Part shown: one piece after another, positions 57,171 to 64,000 of the stretch
How positions within the stretch are numbered: the first letter of the stretch is position 1
How the letters are laid out: each line of letters begins with the position of its first letter
NCBI RefSeq assembly: GCF_029784135.1
Contig: NC_073746.1
Span: forward strand, 91,896,564-91,960,563
From: Toxorhynchites rutilus septentrionalis
Lineage: Eukaryota > Arthropoda > Insecta > Diptera > Culicidae
Length of the DNA: 64,000 nt
Direction of reading: 5' to 3'
Made by a program: the position numbers and the translations under genes
The notes under the pieces: model-generated
Databases searched by the model: none
What the model saw: the letters and a program-made list of their open reading frames with translations, nothing else
What the model was told of the DNA's origin: nothing

Positions 57171-59167
57171 CTGTATTTATTTTCCGGATGCTTCATCCGA
57201 ATGTGATTCTTCAGCTCCAAAATATCGGCGAGTTCTGCCTTACATATATGACATTTTTTACAGTTAGCGGTCACTTTGTGCCGTTTTCTCGCCGACATGA
57301 CCTTGTGGGCGGTGGTTCTCCGATGCTGAATCGATTCGGTGGGCGTTTTGAAGCACACTTCACAAATCGAGCAGTAGTAATTCGGCAATCGATGTAACTT
57401 CTGGCCATGCTGCAGAAGCAGCATCCTGTTGTGAAAGGATGCGTCACACAGATCGCAGCTGTAGGTGTTTTGGAAGGTTCGCTTGATCCGCAAGGTATCC
57501 TCTGGGGTTCCTTCGTTGCAAAACCGCTGATGTCTGTTCAGCTCGGCATTGTAGCGAAATTCATCACCACAAAACTCGCACCGAATTGGCGTGATTTTCC
57601 GTATGATGATCGGCACCGATCGGTTGATAACGGAGACCACTTCCAGATGGTCATGTCCCAGCAGGTGGTTTGTCATGTGATAATTTTCGATGCATTCGAA
57701 TTTGCAGAAGCTACACCAAAATTTTCCCCCTGGAGTGAGCCGTTTTTCGTGATCCAGCGAGTTCCAGTGGGCCATGAATTGATCCTCGGTGTTGGCGTAG
57801 AATTTGCATGGTTGACATTGGAAGGGGGATTGTAGCACAATTCGGTGAATGTTTTTCAGGATTACATCGAAACATTGCTCCGGGTAGTTCAACATTCTCC
57901 GATAATGGTACCGGGAGATCAGGTGCTTTCCGAGAAGGTGCATCGGTAGACGTGTCTTGCAGATGTCACATTTGGTGTAGTAGCATTTGCGTTTTCGTTT
58001 GGATTTTTTCGGGGAGATTTTCGATTTTTTCGGGGACGGAGTTGAAGTTTTCTTCGGGCTAAGATTACTGTTGAAGAAAGCTTCTTCGGGACACGGACTA
58101 CGTTTGATCATTCTTTTGGACAATTCATTGGGATAGAGGGTAGGTTTGACGGCCCGTTCCAGTTCGGTTTCCTCTTGGGCTCGCTTCAAATGGAGATTCG
58201 ATTTCAGATGCCTTTCGTAGACGAATCGGGATGCGAGTTTCCGGTTGCAAATGCTGCACCAATAGTGATCATCGGACGCTTTGCTTGGAAGTGCACTGGT
58301 CTTGTACTCGAGACGCGCAATTTTCGAGCCAGGCACCCACTTACCCTTGGTGTGTCCTGGAGGGGGTGAATAACCCTTATATTCCTCCTCGTCATCGTGT
58401 TCTGTGGATTTATCAAGCAGTTGGGCTTCCTGATCGGGCCATAAGCGCCACTGGGACGATGTGGGACGATTTTCTGGTTTCCATTTGCCGCCGGTGTGAT
58501 TCCTGGGGGGAGCATCAAAATCCTCGTCCTCCTCACTCTCTTCCTCGGATGGTTCCGAGGGTTCGTGATGGAAAAATGTAAACAGAGGCTCGACCTTTTT
58601 ATTTCCGCTTATATCGTGGACGGCTTTCATGAGCTTATCCGAGTCATGTTGAGGAGCAATCCAATCATCCTCGTGATCCTGCTCATGCTCCGGCTCAGTA
58701 TTCGATAAAGAAGTTGTCACCTTACGTGTCCTATGCCGCACGGGAGCAGCGATCTTAGTGGCACTGGGATGATTGGGATTCGTTTTCTTAGAACTGCTCT
58801 GAAGCTCCAGTGAGGAGAAAAACAGATCCGCCCCCAACTCGTAATCATAGTTAACATCATTTTTATAGTCAGTTTTACTGTCGGACCGCTGCACGTGATG
58901 GGGTTCCAGCTCATAATTGAAGCTGTAGTTTGGTAATTTCTTGTGTTGATCTGCATCTTTCATTCCCTCGCTGAAATCGAACGATGTGTATCCTTGCTCG
59001 GAACCGATCCGGGGACTGGGTCCCGAGCTGGTAATCGTCGCCGTTGGTGGTTTCGACTGCACACAGCTTACCTTTCTGTGCTTGATGTACGTTTCCAGGC
59101 CCACCACTGTGCGGCCACATCTATTGCAGAGGTGGCTATCGTCCAGTTCGACCTCCTCGTGGAGCAT
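57171..59167 (-). CDS. Multi-C2H2 zinc-finger protein, coding exon 1 (residues 1-665)
   Basis: Likely a nuclear nucleic-acid-binding protein. This exon encodes a C2HC-type finger at residues 14-35, then an acidic, low-complexity stretch (about 155-265). Further fingers follow at about 304-326, 400-421, 451-473, 485-507, 530-550, 571-592, 599-621 and 639-660. Several have long His-His spacing, as in U1/matrin-type fingers (for example HLKSNLH at 320-326). A lysine-rich segment at 380-394 could be a nuclear localisation signal. The motif HTxGKWxP occurs twice, near 224 and 272. The ATG at 59167 is chosen because an in-frame TAG lies 12 bases upstream. A good acceptor (TTGCAG) at about 59212 suggests a separate 5'UTR exon. 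The donor GTGAGT at 57170 leaves AG, phase 2. The exon reads open for almost 2 kb with protein-like composition. The family is clear; the ortholog is not, so no symbol is given. Confidence 0.93.
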
Positions 59168-60595
59168 CGTTCCACGCTGCTAGTGGGGGGAGTCGCAGTC
59201 GCTGGAAGCCTGCAATGAGTAAATCAAACTTTCGGTTTACATTTGCGCTTGACGTCCGATGCTAATGGAATGGTCCTTCTGTGGTACCATAATTATACAC
59301 GGCGAAAATAGAGCGTGCAATTTTCAAGGTGATAGAGAACTTTCTGATAAATATATCATGTAAAAACATTTATTGCCTTACTTTGCGCCCCCGGCCCGGA
59401 TGCAGAAATGCTGCTACCAGCCTGGACCGGAATGATAAAATATTAGTTCCGAGAGGAAAACATGACGATGATGATGTTCCTACTCCCCATCGAGATTGGA
59501 TAGACTGACCTCTGGAGTGCCGGAGTGAGGATGTGTGCATGTGTGGGGCACAAGACGACACGGAAGTTCTGGATACACTTTTCGAATTGAATCCATTCGG
59601 TTGGAATCACTCCTGTATGGCAGGCATGAAACGGAACACTAGAAAGGTTATGCGGCTAGTACTGACTTGTACAACATCCTTTATCCCCGAATATGTGTAC
59701 ATATCAGGAAATGATTCAAAACAAGGAACAGAAGTACAGAAGCGTCTCTACATACGTATCAAACCATTGCTGCTGCTGCTGCTTGCTCGGCTTTTGAATA
59801 TATATGATCCCTTAGGAGGATGATTATACTGCCATCTAGAGCTTGTTATGGTCATAAAACTGAAATCCTTATTTTGATGAATGGCCAAAGTTGTTGTCTA
59901 ATTGTTGGAATAAATTCTATTTGATATATCACATGGTTATTACACAAATTTATGTACACACATATCTATAGGTGGGACCCCGAACGAAAACAAGAACGCC
60001 ATCGCTTGGGTTTGCGAGATTGTAGTGGCTTGTTTTCTCCGAGACCGAAAGTTTTGAGTGCGAGTGTGCGTGTGTGTATGTGTGCTAATGGAAGAAGGGA
60101 ACCATCTCTCATATCCGGATGACAGAGATGCTTTCGCTGGGGTTAGATGCCGCTTCGAAAGAGGAAACACATTTTGAGAGATGTGCACGTTTGCGTACAC
60201 CTTAATGGGTATATCTAATTAGCAGGAAGGATGTTGCTGTTTAGTATGCATCGACACCTCTTGGGGATGGATTTGCAAATGTTTGGGGGACTTCTTTCTT
60301 CTCGTTTTGAATGACTCAATGAACGCAACGCTAATCCGCAACCAAGGAGGGAATGAATATAGATGACATGAAATGTGCTCTGTCATATTTTGATGTAATC
60401 AGTGGTGCTTTTCGTGGCGGACGAGTAGATATGTTAAAATTCTTTTTGTCGATAGAGCAATTCCGCGCCAAATCGGCTGGACGCTGACTCGACCCTCTTC
60501 GATTTTTTTCAAACTTGGTACTTATGACGGAAGCTACTCAAAATCACAATTTTCATTATCGTATGACTAATTTAAATTACGACCGATTTTTTAAA
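59168..60595. other. Upstream region of the zinc-finger gene, mostly unique
   Basis: Minus-strand acceptor TTGCAG at about 59212, suggesting that a 5'UTR exon and promoter lie further upstream. The stretch has a GT-rich microsatellite-like patch near 60060-60090 and no recognised gene. The part near 60440-60540 resembles degraded dispersed repeat. Confidence 0.5.
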
Positions 60596-60994
60596 AGGGT
60601 ATAAGGTAAATGATTTTGGTTTGTCCAGTCGAAAATATGATCATGGTTTGTCCACTTTTTTGAATGTTTTAATTCAGCGCACCTGTGTCAAATCAGGTAT
60701 TCGAATGTTGCAAAACATATAAAAAAAATTGTCTTTTTCATTATTAAAGTAGTTTTATAATATACTAGCTGACCCGGCAAACTTCGTCTCGCCCAAAATT
60801 TAAAACAATTTTTTAAATTTAAATTTAAAACAAATTTTTTTTATCAATACCTTCAAACATTCACGTTTTCTTACTAAGCGCAAGTTCATGAGTCCAATCG
60901 CCGAACTGTTCATTGATTTATCTTCTAATCGACCCCGTTGAATTTAGCTTTTACTAAAATATTCCTAGTACTTCTACCAAAACTCAGTATTATA

Positions 60995-61449
60995 CAGGTA
61001 AACTTCGAAATAACGTACAATTCACTTTCAAAATTGTACGTTGTATCGAATTGTACGTTATATCGAAGCATAATAAAGTATTCACAAACGTAGTCTATAA
61101 TACATTATTGTGTTGCTGTTTTAGTAAAGTTAATGAATAACTGCAATCAGAAGACGAAGCCAGCCTTTCTCATGATGTTTCCCTTCGTACTGTTGATTAA
61201 AGATTGATTCATTTAGAATCCGGAATCACAAAACCAGCTGTATTTCGGGATTGATTGAAGGTACAAAACTTGTTTTAGCATCACAATACAGATAATCCAT
61301 TGTTCTATCAGAAAAAAAAATATTGAAAAAAAATTTCCTTTATACTTTGGAAATGTATACGTTATATCGAGGTAAAATGTACTTTATATCGAGTGACGTT
61401 ATATCGAGGGTACGTTATAACGAGGGTACGTTATATCGAAGTTTCCCTG
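60995..61449. mobile_element. TA-target MITE (inner layer)
   Basis: Ends CAGGTAAACTTCGAAATAAC and, reversed from the right, CAGGGAAACTTCGATATAAC; TA at 60993-60994 and 61450-61451. 455 bp. The uninterrupted target is visible in reverse at about 12115-12145. Confidence 0.88.
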
Positions 61450-62280
61450 TAATATCAGATTATTTTCAGACACAATTCTCGTTCAAGATTTTTCAACCAC
61501 TTGCAAATAACATGTTTCTCCGTTACATGGAATAAATATTTGATACAGAAAATATGATAGAATAAAGACAGACCCCTCCCCTCTTCTCCCCGTAGAGAGG
61601 GAGAGGAGTGTCTATTCTCTATAGAAATGTTTCGTGCCTCCAAAAATCTTGCCAAATTTGGCTCTATTTGCTTGATTAGTTTTCGAGTTATGCAGAAATT
61701 TGTTTTTCATTTGTATGACAGCTCCCCCTTAGAGAGGGGGGTGGAGTATCTAACCACTGTGAAAACATTTATGGCGCCCTAAAACCTCCATATACCTAAT
61801 TTGGTTTCGTTTGCTTGATTAATTCTCGACTAATGTAGAAATTTGTGTTTCATTTGAATGGTAGACCCCCGCCACACAAGTAGAGAGAGAGGGCGGAGTG
61901 TCTAACCACCATAGAAACATTTATTGCACCCTAAAACCTCCAAATGCCAAATTTCGTTTCATTTGCTTGATTAATTCTCGAGTTATGCAGAAATTTGTGT
62001 TTCATTTGTATGGCAGCCCCCTCGTAGAGAGGGGGGTGAAGTGTCTAACCACCATAGAAACATTTACTGTATCCTAAAACCTTCACATGCCGAAATTGGT
62101 TTCGTTTGCTTGATTAATTCTTGAGTAATGCCGAAATTTGTGTTTCATTTGTATGGCAGCCCCCATTTAGAGAGGGGGGAGGGATCGCAAACTATCATGA
62201 AAACCTTCCTCGGCCCCAAAAACCCCTACGTACCAATTTTCATGTCGATCGGTTCAGTAGTTTCAGAGTCCATAAGAATC

Positions 62281-62302
62281 AGACAGACAGACAGACAGAC
62301 AG
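62281..62302. repeat. (GACA)n tract
   Basis: Five GACA units just before the TA tract, as is common at the tails of this repeat type. Confidence 0.9.
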
Positions 62303-62308
62303 AAATCC

Positions 62309-62453
<145 letters not shown>

Positions 62454-62990
62454 TTTTTACGGATTCACACATCATGCTTATGAACCATTTGTATCAGATT
62501 TACATAGCTAAACCATGTAATTAACGCCTTTCGATGACATCAATTTTGACCATGAGTTGTCCGATTCACTTATGTTGCTTTGTCCACATGCTTTCTATGG
62601 CAACCTCTTGGCGCGGTGTAGTTTGTTTATTGTGTCCTTCGCAGAAATAAAGTTTCTCTGTGTTTAGTGTGTTGAGGTGAACACTTTTAAAATGCCCAAG
62701 AAAAGGCAATATTCTGAGAAAAAGCCTAAGTTATGAATGGATCGGTGAAAAACGGTGATTTCTAAAACCGGACAAACCTTGATCATTTTTTGGCCAAACC
62801 ATGATCATAATTTCTCTTTGAGGAAAATCGTTAATCGTTAGTATTGGCAGACTAGAGACTTGGGGCTTTTCAATGAACCCAAACTCGTATTGATTCTATG
62901 TGATTTCCATGAAGAGAAATCGATTTGCATTTACTAGTTGCGTGAAAACACTCTAAATCGGACAAACCAAGATCATTTACCCTATTCAAA

Positions 62991-64000
62991 ATCATTGATC
63001 GTTTTTTCAAAAGATCGTAACTCAAAATTAAGATGATTGATTAAAATATGATGTAAAAAAAAACATAAAAATTCTGTTTTCTAGTCATATTTTTTTGAAA
63101 ATAAAATTTTCAAAAAAATATGACTAAAAACAGAATTTTTGTATACAGCTGACTGTTTTTCCTAGAAGACCGCATACCTTCTGTTTGCTAAAAAAGGCTC
63201 AAAAATTGGTCGAGCGGTTCAAAAATCTTTTGTTTTGAGTGTTCATTCAGCAAAATCTATAAAAACGCATGAAAATTTTAGTACCGGATACGATCGCATT
63301 ATTGACGTACTAAATTATTTGATATAATTCGTTTGTTCATTACTTGGGATACTATTTAAGATCGCATCAATACTTTAGAAGTAACTATTTAGTGGAAAGT
63401 TTTGGTGGCTCGGAATAGTTCCGTCTCTAAATGAGTGTAAGAATTCACGAATGGCTTGTTTTGTTTCCAATAAGTTGCAAAGGGTGAAACTCAACCTGCT
63501 GTGATGAATATTTTTTTTGATGTAAGCAGTTGCACAATGGTTCAGGAGTTGTATTTTAGTAGAAATTGGTAGTTGTATTTAAGTAGAAATGCATTCAGAG
63601 CTCAACAGTTATCCTCTAGACAAACACTGTCTTCGACAAGTATGATAGAGTGCTAATTTTTGTGTTATCAAAAATAGGGTGACCAAAATTGTCGATGAAA
63701 TAAAAATTTAACTTTCTTATTTTTATAGAGAGAGGTAAACATAGTTCGACGATGTTTGTAAATGTAGCACCATTTATCCGAGACATCTTTATAGAACAAA
63801 GTCTTTCTTCTATCTCTTGAAATAACCGATATAGCGTTTTTTTTAAGGTTGCGTTAGGGTCACTATTAAAAAACCTGTTTTTTGCTCTACCATTTATATT
63901 TCAAATTCTACATACAAACTGTCTTCGAAAGACTTTTAGAGCTTGTTGATACAAACATTTTGCGATGCAGAACTTGTCAATATCTTAATCCTACTTAAAG
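62991..64000. other. AT-rich stretch without recognised genes
   Basis: Contains the 74-nt hairpin at 63067. From about 63675 the sequence (AGGGTGACCAAAATTGTCGA) looks like a dispersed repeat, but I cannot name it. Confidence 0.35.
63067..63140. repeat. Near-perfect 74-nt hairpin
   Basis: Arms of 35-36 nt (AAAAATTCTGTTTT...TTTTTTGAAAAT) differ by a single inserted base, with a 3-nt loop. No flanking element recognised. Confidence 0.85.

Overview
The window looks like a nuclear contig from a mosquito with a large, repeat-swollen genome, most like Aedes. The base composition is AT-rich. There are five copies of a tRNA-derived SINE that resembles Aedes Feilai, other tRNA-like SINEs with clean target-site duplications, degraded non-LTR retrotransposons, Tc1/mariner relatives, hAT-, piggyBac- and pogo-like non-autonomous elements, foldback elements, and long TA and purine microsatellites. 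No bacterial operon structure, CRISPR array, rRNA or functional tRNA was seen. The species call is inference from repeat content.

One convincing protein-coding gene is present, on the minus strand. Four coding exons are visible: 57171-59167, 54507-54916, 40831-41188 and 40253-40585. The three joins have matching splice phases, and two of them complete zinc-finger sequence across the junction. Together they encode about 1032 residues with 12 complete C2H2/C2HC-type zinc fingers and the first half of a thirteenth. The last visible exon stops after the first cysteine pair of that finger at a strong donor (GTAAGT), so the 3' end is missing. Intron 1 is almost entirely one Tc1-like transposon. Intron 2 is 13.3 kb and packed with transposons. 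The rest of the window, 1-40252, is either the next giant intron or flanking DNA.

Layout: 1-3260, degenerate Jockey-clade LINE (minus) cut by a SINE. 3260-6640, mostly unique sequence. 6655-7320, 118-bp tandem array. 7750-8609, pogo/Tc1-type MITE. 8690-12325, copies of a TA-microsatellite-associated repeat with nested SINE and foldback elements. 12870-14110, palindromic repeat. 14150-17540, mainly unique, with a candidate promoter near 16000. 17549-20459, second 118-bp array, a hairpin MITE and a GACGTAG-ended element. 21341-24150, two mariner relics around a large foldback element. 24160-26380, unique. 26380-34000, Tc1 relics, SINEs, a foldback element and a hAT-like element. 34554-37051, SINE, LINE relic, 7-bp minisatellite. 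38463-40250, MITE and unique DNA. 40253-59167, the zinc-finger gene and the elements in its introns. 59212-60600, unique upstream DNA. 60600-62990, a three-level nest of elements.

No new multi-gene system was found. The most notable structures are the transposon that makes up about 95% of intron 1, the triple nest near 61 kb, a piggyBac-type MITE inside a SINE, a paired hAT-like family with 8-bp duplications, and a near-perfect 74-nt hairpin at 63067. Coordinates were counted by hand from the sequence. Family names come from motif recognition, without any database search.
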